Positions 9,036-16,343 of a DNA stretch of 64,000 bases are shown here, one piece after another. Positions within the stretch are counted from its first letter, which is position 1. Each line of letters opens with the position of its first letter. A program made the translations under genes and the position numbers. The DNA is from Streptomyces werraensis (lineage in GTDB: Bacteria; Actinomycetota; Actinomycetes; Streptomycetales; Streptomycetaceae). The stretch covers positions 62,001 through 126,000 of the forward strand of contig BNBX01000006.1 in NCBI GenBank assembly GCA_014656175.1. The letters run 5' to 3'. The notes beneath the pieces were generated by a model. The model was not told the DNA's origin. It ran no database searches and worked only from the letters and a program-made list of their open reading frames with translations.

Positions 9036-9521
9036 ATGAGCTCACGGAACGGACAGCCCGATGACGGCCCCGACCGCCGGCACCGACGGCCCGAAGGCGT
9101 CAGCGACGAGACGGTCGAGGCGCTGGGATCCCTGTCGAAGGCACTGGAGACCACCGAACGGGCCCGCGGCCACCTCTACAGCTTCCACCAGCTCACCGGC
9201 ACCGCCGACCTCGAGCTCGACCGGGCCGTGGAGCTGCTGCACAAGGCCGGACACCCCGACTGGGCGGAGGCCGTGCGCACACAGGTGCTGGGCCGCAACG
9301 TCATCCCCGGCCACTGGACGTTCCAGATCGTCGAGGCGTACGACGACACGTACTACCGGCCGTTCCGGGAGCTGGAGCAGACCGCGGTGGAGGAGCTGGC
9401 CGACGGGCGTGACCACCTCTACGAGGCGGAGATGAAGGAGGCCCGCAGGACCGCGGGCCACCCGCACCACACCGCCCGCCCGGACGTCGACCCGCAGATC
9501 ACCGGCGGGGACGGGGGATGA
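9036..9521 (+). CDS. Conserved protein of unknown function in a redox operon
   Basis: 161 residues from the ATG at 9036, preceded by AGGAGGCGAGACG. Mostly helical and charged, with two long helices (ETVEALGSLSKALETTERARG and DLELDRAVELLHKAGHPDWAE) and an aromatic stretch (VEAYDDTYYRPFRELEQ). Many His and Asp residues sit in the C-terminal tail. No membrane segment or signal is seen. The stop overlaps the SDR start (ATGA), so it is coupled to that enzyme. I do not recognise a named domain; its steady linkage to the oxidoreductases suggests an accessory role. Confidence 0.75.
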   Translation: MSSRNGQPDDGPDRRHRRPEGVSDETVEALGSLSKALETTERARGHLYSFHQLTGTADLELDRAVELLHKAGHPDWAEAVRTQVLGRNVIPGHWTFQIVEAYDDTYYRPFRELEQTAVEELADGRDHLYEAEMKEARRTAGHPHHTARPDVDPQITGGDGG

Positions 9522-10396
9522 GCGGCGGCCCGCTGGGCGGACGCACCGCCGTGGTCACCGGGGCCGCGCGCGGCATCGGTGCCGCCCTCGCCCGGGAACT
9601 CGCCGGACGGGGCATGCGGGTGGCGCTGCTCGGCCACGAGGGCGACCGGCTGCGACAGCTCGCCGACGAACTGCCCGTCCCCGCCCTCGCCCACGAGGTC
9701 GACGTCACGGACGACGCGGCGCTGGAGCCGGCGGCGGACGCGGTCAGGACCGGGCTCGGCACGCCGTCCGTCGTCGTCGCCAACGCGGCCGTGGCGGACG
9801 CCGGGCTGTTCGCCGACTCCGACCCGGCGCGGTGGCGGCGCATCGTCGACGTCAACCTCACCGGCAGCGCGAACACCGCCCGCACGTTCCTGCCCGACCT
9901 CACGGCGACCAAGGGCTACCACCTCCAGGTCGCCTCCCTCGCCGCCATCGGCGCCGCCCCGATGATGAGCGCGTACTGCGCCTCGAAGGCGGGCGTGGAG
10001 GCCTTCGCCCACTCCCTGCGCGCGGAGGTCGCCCACCTCGGCGTGGCCGTCGGCCTCGGCTACCTCACCTGGATCCGCACCGATCTGATCGAGGACGCCG
10101 ACCGTCACACGGTGATGCGGGAACTGCGCGGGCACATGCCGTGGCCGGTGCGGGACGTGTACCCGCCGGACCGCGCGGCGGCCCGCCTCGCCCAGGCGGT
10201 CGAACGCCGCAGCACAGCGGTCTACTACCCCCGCTGGCTCCGCCTCGCCCAGCCGGTGAGGGCCGCCCTGCCGGCTGTGGTCACCACGGCGGCCCGCCAT
10301 TACCTCCCGCGCGTCGAGGCGCGTTCTTCCCTGACCCACACCGACCTCCTGGGCGGAGGCGGCACGGCGGACGCACGGGCGGCGGGGCCGGGCTGA
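9518..10396 (+). CDS. Short-chain dehydrogenase/reductase (SDR)
   Basis: 292 residues, starting at the ATG of an ATGA overlap with the preceding gene. It has the classical SDR set: the cofactor motif TGAARGIGAALAREL near the N-terminus, the NAAVADAG strand-4 motif (NAG equivalent), and YCASK with Tyr153 and Lys157 as catalytic residues. The segment DVTDDAALEP after strand 3 is typical of NAD(P) binders. The C-terminal ~80 residues exceed the minimal SDR core and contain a hydrophobic helix (LRLAQPVRAALPAVV), as in SDRs with lipid-like substrates. It closes the operon before a strong terminator hairpin. Confidence 0.9.
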   Translation: MSGGPLGGRTAVVTGAARGIGAALARELAGRGMRVALLGHEGDRLRQLADELPVPALAHEVDVTDDAALEPAADAVRTGLGTPSVVVANAAVADAGLFADSDPARWRRIVDVNLTGSANTARTFLPDLTATKGYHLQVASLAAIGAAPMMSAYCASKAGVEAFAHSLRAEVAHLGVAVGLGYLTWIRTDLIEDADRHTVMRELRGHMPWPVRDVYPPDRAAARLAQAVERRSTAVYYPRWLRLAQPVRAALPAVVTTAARHYLPRVEARSSLTHTDLLGGGGTADARAAGPG

Positions 10397-10434
10397 GACG
10401 CCGTTCCGAGGAACGGAAAGGCCCCCGCACGCCT

Positions 10435-10466
10435 CGGCCCGGCCGGTCGTCGCACCGGCCGGGCCG
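10435..10466. terminator. Bidirectional terminator hairpin between convergent genes
   Basis: A perfect 13-bp stem (arms 10435-10447 and 10454-10466, CGGCCCGGCCGGT and its complement) with a 6-base loop. It lies between the SDR stop and the convergent Rieske gene. A weaker 7-bp hairpin (CCGTTCC GA GGAACGG) lies just upstream at about 10411-10426. No U-tract is present, as is usual for Streptomyces. Confidence 0.75.
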
Positions 10467-10470
10467 ACCG

Positions 10471-11478
10471 TCACGCCCCCGGGAACCGCCCCGTCGAGCG
10501 GAGCGCCCAGCGGCGTTCCGCGTAGGCGAGGTCGTCCCGCCAGAGACGGCCGGAGGCGGCGCGGACCAGGGGGCGGAGGACGGGCGCCGCGGCTCGGGCC
10601 AGGGCGAAGCCGCGGCGGTCCGACGCCGCGACCACCGCCTCGATCACCGCCGTGCGCGGCCGGCCCGAGGCGTCCGGGCCCAGGGGAGTGGCGTGGGTCT
10701 CGACCACGGAGCCCACCCCCTCGCCCTCGGCGATGTGCATGACGACCGTGCGCGGCTCGGGAGCCGTGAACACCGCCCGGACCGGCACCACCAGACGGCC
10801 CGCCACCTTGAACGACACGTCCACGGCGAACGCGTCCTCGCCCGCGCTCTCCGGCGTGTCCGCCACCGTGAGGTCGACGAACGAGTACGGGTGGAACCAG
10901 GCCCCGTGCCAGGGGTCCAGCCGGTTCGCCACCACGTCCTCCGGCTCGCAGACGCCGGCTCCCGCGTACACCGCCGACAGGGCGCGCGTGGGGACCGGAC
11001 GGCGTGGCACCACCGGCGCGTCGAGCGGCTCCTCGCCGCCCACGGCGTCCAGCCGCACCCACACCAGCACCCCGTCGTCATGGGCGGGGAACGGCTCCCA
11101 GCCGGCGAACGGCCCGCCGTTCAGGGACAGTCCGTGCCAGTGGCAGACGAGCGTCCCGCAGCGCACCGGGCTGTCCCGCAGCGGCGCCCCCAGGTGCGGG
11201 CAGACGCCCGGCCCCGCGACCACGCGGCCGCCCGTGTCGCGCCAGACCACCACTTCCTGTCCCGCGACCGTCCGGCCCAGCGGGCGGTCGCCGCCGACGT
11301 CGCGGGAGGCGCCCACGACGTACCAGTTGCCCGACGGGCGTGCCTGTGCCCGCTTCAGAGCGCCGGCGATCAGGGCGGGCTTGGCGTCCCGCCAGGTGGG
11401 GCGCTGCCGTTCCCACGCCACGGCGTTTCGGCGCAGGGAGAGCGGCAGCCGCCGGCGACGTCGTCCGTCACTCGCCAT
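10471..11478 (-). CDS. crtV: Rieske [2Fe-2S] protein (DUF5914 type) of the carotenoid cluster
   Basis: 335 residues; the ATG at 11478 overlaps the crtB stop (ATGA). A Rieske domain is clear: C93-P-H95 and C112-x-x-H115 bind the 2Fe-2S cluster, inside a domain of about residues 50-150. The C-terminal half (about 160-320) looks like the hydrophobic-pocket region that follows Rieske domains in ring-hydroxylating oxygenases and contains DPWHGAWFHPYS. The position after crtI-crtB matches crtV in Streptomyces griseus-type carotenoid clusters, but I assign the symbol by position. A redox step on the carotenoid or its regulation is possible; no activity is visible beyond electron transfer. Confidence 0.78.
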   Translation of the reverse strand: MASDGRRRRRLPLSLRRNAVAWERQRPTWRDAKPALIAGALKRAQARPSGNWYVVGASRDVGGDRPLGRTVAGQEVVVWRDTGGRVVAGPGVCPHLGAPLRDSPVRCGTLVCHWHGLSLNGGPFAGWEPFPAHDDGVLVWVRLDAVGGEEPLDAPVVPRRPVPTRALSAVYAGAGVCEPEDVVANRLDPWHGAWFHPYSFVDLTVADTPESAGEDAFAVDVSFKVAGRLVVPVRAVFTAPEPRTVVMHIAEGEGVGSVVETHATPLGPDASGRPRTAVIEAVVAASDRRGFALARAAAPVLRPLVRAASGRLWRDDLAYAERRWALRSTGRFPGA

Positions 11479-12494
11479 CACGCGACCTCCTCGACCATCC
11501 GCGGTTCCACCGGCCCCGTACCCGGCAGGGGAACGCCGTCCGGTCGCCGGGCGGCGTCCTGCCTGGCGCGCAGCCGGGCCGCGGCCACCCGGGCCAGCCC
11601 GTCCGCGGCCACCACCGCGCGCCGCCTGCGCGGCACCACCGACCGCCGGTGCAGCACCGCGTACCCGTCCTCGGCGACCGCGTCCAGGATTCCGCCGTAC
11701 AGCACGAACGCGGTGCGGATACAGGGGCGGGACACCGGTTCGAGCATCGCGAGGCCCGGGGCCGCCTGCCGGTACACCCCCCGCGTCAGCCGTTCGAACG
11801 AGCGCAGCGCCGAGGTGATGCGCGGGTCGCGGCGGCCGGTGTCCCGGCTCCACCGCAGCCGCTCCCGGTCCACACCGTGCGCGGCGAGCAGGTCGGCCGG
11901 CAGGTACACCCGCCCCCGGTCCAGGTCCTCGCCCACGTCCCGCAGGAAGTTGGTCAGCTGGAAGGCGACCCCGAGGGCCGCCGCGTGCGGGGCGGCCGTC
12001 TCGCGGTCGGTGACCGTGCCGAGGACGGGCAGCATCTGCAGCCCGATCACCGCCGCCGACCCGTGCATGTACCGCCGCAGGGCCGCGTAGTCGGCGTAGT
12101 CGGTGACCACCAGGTCGGACCGCATGGCGGTCATGAAGTCGGCGAAGTGGGCGTGGTCGATGCGGTGGCGCCGCGCCGTGTCGGCGAGGGCCCGCACCAC
12201 CGGCTCGGCGCTCTCCCCGTCCCGCAGCCCCTTGACCAGCTCCCGCTCCAGCGCCGCCAGTTCGGCGTCCCGGCGGGCCGTGTCCGCGCCGGTGCCGAGC
12301 GCGTCGACGATGTCGTCCGCCCAGCGGGCGAAGCCGTACAGGGCGTGCACGGCGGGCCGCCGCTCCACGGGCAGCAGCCGGGTGGCGAGGAAGTACGTCC
12401 GGCCGTGCCGGGCGTTGAGCCGCCGGCAGTGGCGGTACGCCTCGCGGAGCGCCGGATCGGTGATGCCCGCCGCGTCCAGTTCACGCTCGGTCAT
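11478..12494 (-). CDS. crtB: Phytoene synthase
   Basis: 338 residues from the ATG at 12494, which overlaps the crtI stop by 14 bases. It condenses two geranylgeranyl diphosphates to phytoene. The two Asp-rich motifs of squalene/phytoene synthases are present: ADDIVD at about 59-64 and FLRDVGEDLDRGRVYLP in the middle. YGFARWADD and the C-terminal LYGGILDAV region are also typical. Length is normal for the family (about 300-340). It lies between crtI and the Rieske gene with overlapping starts and stops, so the three are co-translated. Confidence 0.95.
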   Translation of the reverse strand: MTERELDAAGITDPALREAYRHCRRLNARHGRTYFLATRLLPVERRPAVHALYGFARWADDIVDALGTGADTARRDAELAALERELVKGLRDGESAEPVVRALADTARRHRIDHAHFADFMTAMRSDLVVTDYADYAALRRYMHGSAAVIGLQMLPVLGTVTDRETAAPHAAALGVAFQLTNFLRDVGEDLDRGRVYLPADLLAAHGVDRERLRWSRDTGRRDPRITSALRSFERLTRGVYRQAAPGLAMLEPVSRPCIRTAFVLYGGILDAVAEDGYAVLHRRSVVPRRRRAVVAADGLARVAAARLRARQDAARRPDGVPLPGTGPVEPRMVEEVA

Positions 12495-14025
12495 GCAGGG
12501 CCTCCAGGGCGGAGAACGACGTGGACGCGCGTCCGACGGGGCCGCCGGCGCCGGTGATGCGCGCCGCTGCCAGCTTCCCGGACAGCAGCACGGTCGGCAC
12601 GCCGACGCCGGGGGTGGTGCCGCAGCCGGCCAGCACCGCGTTCTCGGCGGAGCGCACCAGGTTGCGGGGCCGGAACGGGCCGGTCTGGGCGAAGGTGTGG
12701 GCGGTGGCGAACGGCGTACCGGCCGCGTGCCCCTGCGCGGCCCAGTCGGCGGGCGTGACCACGCACTCCGTCTCGATCGCGGAGGCCAGCCCGGTCAGGC
12801 CCCGTTCCTCCAGCGTCCGCAGCACCGAGTCCCGGTAGCGCGGCGCCAGGTCCGTCCATTCGGCGGCGCCCGGACCGATGTCGGTGTTCGGGCAGGGCGC
12901 CAGGACGTAGTGCAGATGGCGTCCCGGCGGCGCGAGCGACGGGTCGGTGGCGGTGGGCCGGGTGATCAGCAGCGACGGGTCGCTCATCGGCCGCCCGGCC
13001 CGGGTCAGCTCGTCGAACGTGCCGCGCCACGCCGCACCGAAGGAGATCGTGTGGTGCGCCAGTCCGGGCCAGGTCCGGTCGGTGCCCAGATGCAGCACCA
13101 CCGCCGACGGCGAGTGCCGCAGCCGCACCGGACGGCGGGGCGCCGCGCCCAGCAGCCGGTACGTGACGGGCAGGTCGGGCGTGAGCACGACCGCGTCGCA
13201 GGCGATCCGCTCGTCGCCCGCGACCACCGCCGTCACCCGCCCGCCGGAACGCTCCAGCCGGGTCACCTCCTGCCCGAACCGCAGGTCCGCGCCCGCGTCG
13301 GCGGCGGCGTCCGCCATCGCCCGCGGCAGCGCGTGCATGCCGCCGCGCGGGAAGTACACCCCGGCGACCGTGTCCATGTAGGCGATCACCGCGTACGCGG
13401 CCAGCGCCCGCGCCGGGGGGACGCCCGCGTACAGGGCCTGGAAGGAGAACACCCGGCGCAGCCGCTCGTCGTGCAGGAAGCTGCCGATGCGCGCGTCCAG
13501 CCGCCCGAAGCCGCCCAGCGCCGCCAGCCGCACCAGGTCCGGGTGCAGAAGGCCGAGCGGCGAGTCGAAGTTCGCGTCGATGAACCGGCGCATCTGCGCC
13601 CGGTACAGCCGCTCCAGCCAGTCCCGCATCCGCAGGTAGCCCGCCGCCTCCCCGGCACCGGCGAACCGCTCCACCTCGGCGGTCATCCTCTCGGCCCGGG
13701 TGTGCACGTCCAGGGTGCTGCCGTCGGCGAACCGCGCCCGGTAGGCGGGGTGCAGCGGCACCAGCTCCACCCGCTTGCGCAGACTGTCCCCGACCGCGGC
13801 GAACGGCTCGTCCGCCAGGTCGGGCATGGTCAGCACGGTCGGCCCGGTGTCGATCCGGTACCCGTCGAGGTCCAGCCGCCCGGCGCGCCCGCCCGGCAGT
13901 CCGTCCCGCTCGACGACGGTGACGCGCCGGCCCGCGCCGAGCAGGTGCAGCGCCGCCGACAGACCTGCCAGCCCGGCCCCCACGACGACCACGTGGTCCG
14001 TGCGTCCCCGCACGGTGCGGGTCAC
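12481..14025 (-). CDS. crtI: Phytoene desaturase (lycopene-forming)
   Basis: 514 residues from a GTG at 14025; a purine-rich stretch lies upstream. The N-terminus carries the FAD Rossmann motif VVVVGAGLAGLSAALHLLGAG and then ERDGLPGGRAG. The C-terminus has the CrtI-type signature around GCGTTPGVGVPTVLLSGKLAA. Length fits CrtI (about 490-520). It introduces double bonds into phytoene to give lycopene, the substrate of the divergently encoded cyclase. In S. griseus-type clusters crtE lies upstream of crtI; here the divergent crtY promoter region replaces it. Confidence 0.95.
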   Translation of the reverse strand: MTRTVRGRTDHVVVVGAGLAGLSAALHLLGAGRRVTVVERDGLPGGRAGRLDLDGYRIDTGPTVLTMPDLADEPFAAVGDSLRKRVELVPLHPAYRARFADGSTLDVHTRAERMTAEVERFAGAGEAAGYLRMRDWLERLYRAQMRRFIDANFDSPLGLLHPDLVRLAALGGFGRLDARIGSFLHDERLRRVFSFQALYAGVPPARALAAYAVIAYMDTVAGVYFPRGGMHALPRAMADAAADAGADLRFGQEVTRLERSGGRVTAVVAGDERIACDAVVLTPDLPVTYRLLGAAPRRPVRLRHSPSAVVLHLGTDRTWPGLAHHTISFGAAWRGTFDELTRAGRPMSDPSLLITRPTATDPSLAPPGRHLHYVLAPCPNTDIGPGAAEWTDLAPRYRDSVLRTLEERGLTGLASAIETECVVTPADWAAQGHAAGTPFATAHTFAQTGPFRPRNLVRSAENAVLAGCGTTPGVGVPTVLLSGKLAAARITGAGGPVGRASTSFSALEALHDRA

Positions 14026-14086
14026 CGCCCGGCCCCCGCTCCTGCAGCACACCCGCACACGGTGTCCGCCGTCACGCGGACGGACG

Positions 14087-14113
14087 GCACCCGGACGGAC
14101 CGCACCCGGACGG
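14087..14113. repeat. Two 12-base direct repeats, 15-base period
   Basis: GCACCCGGACGG occurs at 14087-14098 and again at 14102-14113. A related inverted copy (GGGTCCGGGTGG) follows at about 14115-14126. They lie 60-100 bases upstream of the crtI start. Spacing suggests a regulator-binding cluster, which is inference. Confidence 0.4.
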
Positions 14114-14325
14114 TGGGTCCGGGTGGACGGGCCGGGCGCGGCGCGCGCGACCGCATCGTCGCGCGGTGTCTCTTGGCCCCAGTCGGGAGCATCCGGTGTC
14201 TTCCTCTCGTCGGCACGCGCATCGTTCCGGTACGCCGGACGACCGGCGCATGCCTTCCCGGTCGCGCCCGTCGTCTCACGCCCGAGTGACCCGGATCCAC
14301 GCGGGCACACGGACGGAACAACCGG

Positions 14326-14343
14326 CCGTGCGGATCCGCACGG
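14326..14343. promoter_or_regulatory. Perfect 18-bp palindrome upstream of crtY
   Basis: CCGTGCGGATCCGCACGG is an exact inverted repeat, 27 bases before the crtY start and 9 bases before its AGGAGGG. That position suits an operator downstream of the transcription start, or an RNA hairpin in the leader close to the ribosome site. No regulator that would bind it is encoded next to the cluster. Confidence 0.5.
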
Positions 14344-14370
14344 AGTCGTAACCAGGAGGGTGGTGCAGGC

Positions 14371-15564
14371 GTGCTGGAGGCGGACGTCGCGATCGTCGGG
14401 GCGGGGGCGGCCGGACTGTCCCTCGCCCACCGGCTGGCCGGCTCCGGGAGCGGACGCCGGGCTCCGTCCGTGACCCTGCTGGAGGCGCCGCCCGGGCCGC
14501 TGCGGCCGCCCCGCCGCACCTGGTGCTTCTGGGAGGCCGGCCCCGGCCGCTTCGACGCCGCCGTCACCGCGTCCTGGCGGCGCCTGCGGGTCCGCGACCG
14601 GGCGGGCCGCCCCATCCACGGGGACATCGCGCCGCTGCGCTACAAGATGATCCGCTCCGACGACTTCGAGCACCTCGTCGCCCGCGACCTGGCGGGCCAC
14701 GACCGGGTACGGCGCGTCGAGGGCACCGTCGACACCGTGGAGGACGTGCCCGGGGGAGCGCTGGTGCGGCTGCGCGACCGCGACGGCAACCCCCGCGTCG
14801 TGGGCGCCCGCTGGGTGTTCGACTCACGCCCGCCCGGCAGTCTGCCCGCCGCCCGCACCACGCTGCTCCAGCACTTCCACGGCTGGTTCGTGCGCACCGC
14901 CCGGCCCGCCTTCGCCCCCGGCACCGCCGAGCTCATGGACTTCCGCACCCCGCAGCCCGCCGACGGGCTGTCCTTCGGCTACGTCCTGCCCCTCGGCCGG
15001 CACGACGCCCTGGTGGAGTACACCGAGTTCTCCCCCCGCCCGCTCACCCCCGACGCCTACGAGGCCGCCGTACGCCACTACACCGACGACGTGCTCCGGC
15101 TGGGCGACCTCGAGGTGCTGTCCGCCGAGACGGGCGTCATCCCGATGACCGACGCGGTGATGCCCCGCCGGACCGGGCAGTCCGTGTTCCGCATCGGCGC
15201 GGCGGGCGGCGCCACCCGCCCCTCCACCGGCTACACCTTCGCCGGCCTCCAGCGCCAGACCCGCGCCGTCGCCGCCGCCCTCGGCGAGGGCCGCCGCCCG
15301 GTGCCCCCGCCCGCCCACTCGGCCCGTTCCCGCGCCATGGACGCCGTGCTGCTGCGCGCCCTGGCCGGCGGGCGCGCCGACGGACCCGCGCTGTTCTGCC
15401 GCCTGTTCGAACGCGTCCCCATGCGGCGGCTGCTGCGGTTTCTCGACGGCGACACCCGCCTCCACGAGGACCTCGCCGTCGGCCTGCACGCCCCGGTCGG
15501 CCCGATGCTCCGCTCCGCGCTGGAACTGCCCGGCCTGCCCCGCCGCCCCTACGAAGGCCCCTGA
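14371..15564 (+). CDS. crtY: Lycopene beta-cyclase (CrtY family)
   Basis: 397 residues; the GTG at 14371 follows AGGAGGG. The N-terminus has the dinucleotide motif VAIVGAGAAGLSLAHRLAGSG. The cyclase-specific segments WVFDSRPPG, MDFRTPQPADGLSFGYVLPL, YTEFS and IPMTD are present. It closes the psi ends of lycopene to beta rings. Length is normal for bacterial CrtY (about 380-400). It heads the crtY-crtT-crtU operon, with 50 bases to crtT. Confidence 0.93.
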   Translation: MLEADVAIVGAGAAGLSLAHRLAGSGSGRRAPSVTLLEAPPGPLRPPRRTWCFWEAGPGRFDAAVTASWRRLRVRDRAGRPIHGDIAPLRYKMIRSDDFEHLVARDLAGHDRVRRVEGTVDTVEDVPGGALVRLRDRDGNPRVVGARWVFDSRPPGSLPAARTTLLQHFHGWFVRTARPAFAPGTAELMDFRTPQPADGLSFGYVLPLGRHDALVEYTEFSPRPLTPDAYEAAVRHYTDDVLRLGDLEVLSAETGVIPMTDAVMPRRTGQSVFRIGAAGGATRPSTGYTFAGLQRQTRAVAAALGEGRRPVPPPAHSARSRAMDAVLLRALAGGRADGPALFCRLFERVPMRRLLRFLDGDTRLHEDLAVGLHAPVGPMLRSALELPGLPRRPYEGP

Positions 15565-15614
15565 ATCCGTTGATGTGCCCCTGATGTGCCCCGCCCCCGC
15601 ACCCCGGAGACCCC

Positions 15615-16343
15615 ATGACCCTCCTGCGCGACGAGCACCTCGCCGCCGCCTTCGACCACGCCGCCCGCAGTTACGACACCCTCGTCGCCGCCAACCCCGG
15701 CTACCACGCCCATCTGCGCCGCTCCGCACGCCGTCTCGGCCTGCCCCGCGGCGGCGAGGGGCTGCGCGTGCTCGACCTCGGCTGCGGCACCGGCGCCTCC
15801 ACCGGCGCGCTCGCCGAGGTGCTGCCGAGCGCCGACATCACCGCCGTGGACGCCTCCGCCGGCATGCTGGAGCGGGCCGCCGCCAAGACCTGGCCGCCGA
15901 ACGTCACCTTCGTCCACGCGCCCGCCGAACGGCTCGCCGAGGCAGGGGTGACCGGCCCTTTCGACGCCGTGTTCGCCGCTTACCTGTTCCGCAACGTCAC
16001 CGACCCCGACGCCGTGCTGCGCACCGTGCACGGCCTGCTCGCGCCCGGCGGACGCCTCGCCGTGCACGAGTACACCCTCGGCGGCCGCCGCACCGACCGC
16101 GCCGTGTGGACGCTGGTCTGCCGGGGCGTCGTACAGCCGGTGGCGACCCTGCTCGGGGACGGCGACCTGTACCGCCATCTGTGGCGCAGCGTCGTCGAGT
16201 TCGACACCGCCGACCGGTTCGCGGACCGGCTGCGGGCCAACGGCTTCGACCGTGTGCGCCGTCTGCCGCTGCCCGGCTGGCAGACCGGCATCACCCACAC
16301 CTTCACCGGGCGCCGCCCCACCACGACGGAGACCGCGCGATGA
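15615..16343 (+). CDS. crtT: SAM-dependent methyltransferase of the carotenoid cluster
   Basis: 242 residues from the ATG at 15615, with CCGGAGACCCC upstream. A class I methyltransferase: motif I VLDLGCGTGASTG at about 52-64, followed by the acidic strand ITAVDASAGML. The AYLFRNVTDPDAVLRTVHGLLAPGG region resembles UbiE/COQ5-type enzymes. In S. griseus-type clusters crtT occupies this place between crtY and crtU; its exact substrate is unsettled. The stop overlaps the crtU start (ATGA). Confidence 0.85.
   Translation: MTLLRDEHLAAAFDHAARSYDTLVAANPGYHAHLRRSARRLGLPRGGEGLRVLDLGCGTGASTGALAEVLPSADITAVDASAGMLERAAAKTWPPNVTFVHAPAERLAEAGVTGPFDAVFAAYLFRNVTDPDAVLRTVHGLLAPGGRLAVHEYTLGGRRTDRAVWTLVCRGVVQPVATLLGDGDLYRHLWRSVVEFDTADRFADRLRANGFDRVRRLPLPGWQTGITHTFTGRRPTTTETAR

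Larger units (their letters stand above)
14026..14370. promoter_or_regulatory. Divergent crtI/crtY promoter region
   Basis: This 345-base region separates the two carotenoid operons and must hold both promoters. No gene is credible in it. Two notable elements are annotated separately: a pair of 12-base direct repeats near the crtI side and an 18-base palindrome near crtY. I cannot place convincing -10/-35 boxes; light-induced carotenoid promoters in the genus often use dedicated ECF sigma factors, so consensus boxes are not expected. Confidence 0.6.

Noticed and set aside
12481..14700. A longer crtI frame reaching into crtY, and a possible crtE remnant upstream of crtI
   Set aside because: The extension is antisense to crtY and contains no DDxxD prenyl-synthase motif. 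The GTG at 14025 gives a standard CrtI N-terminus.
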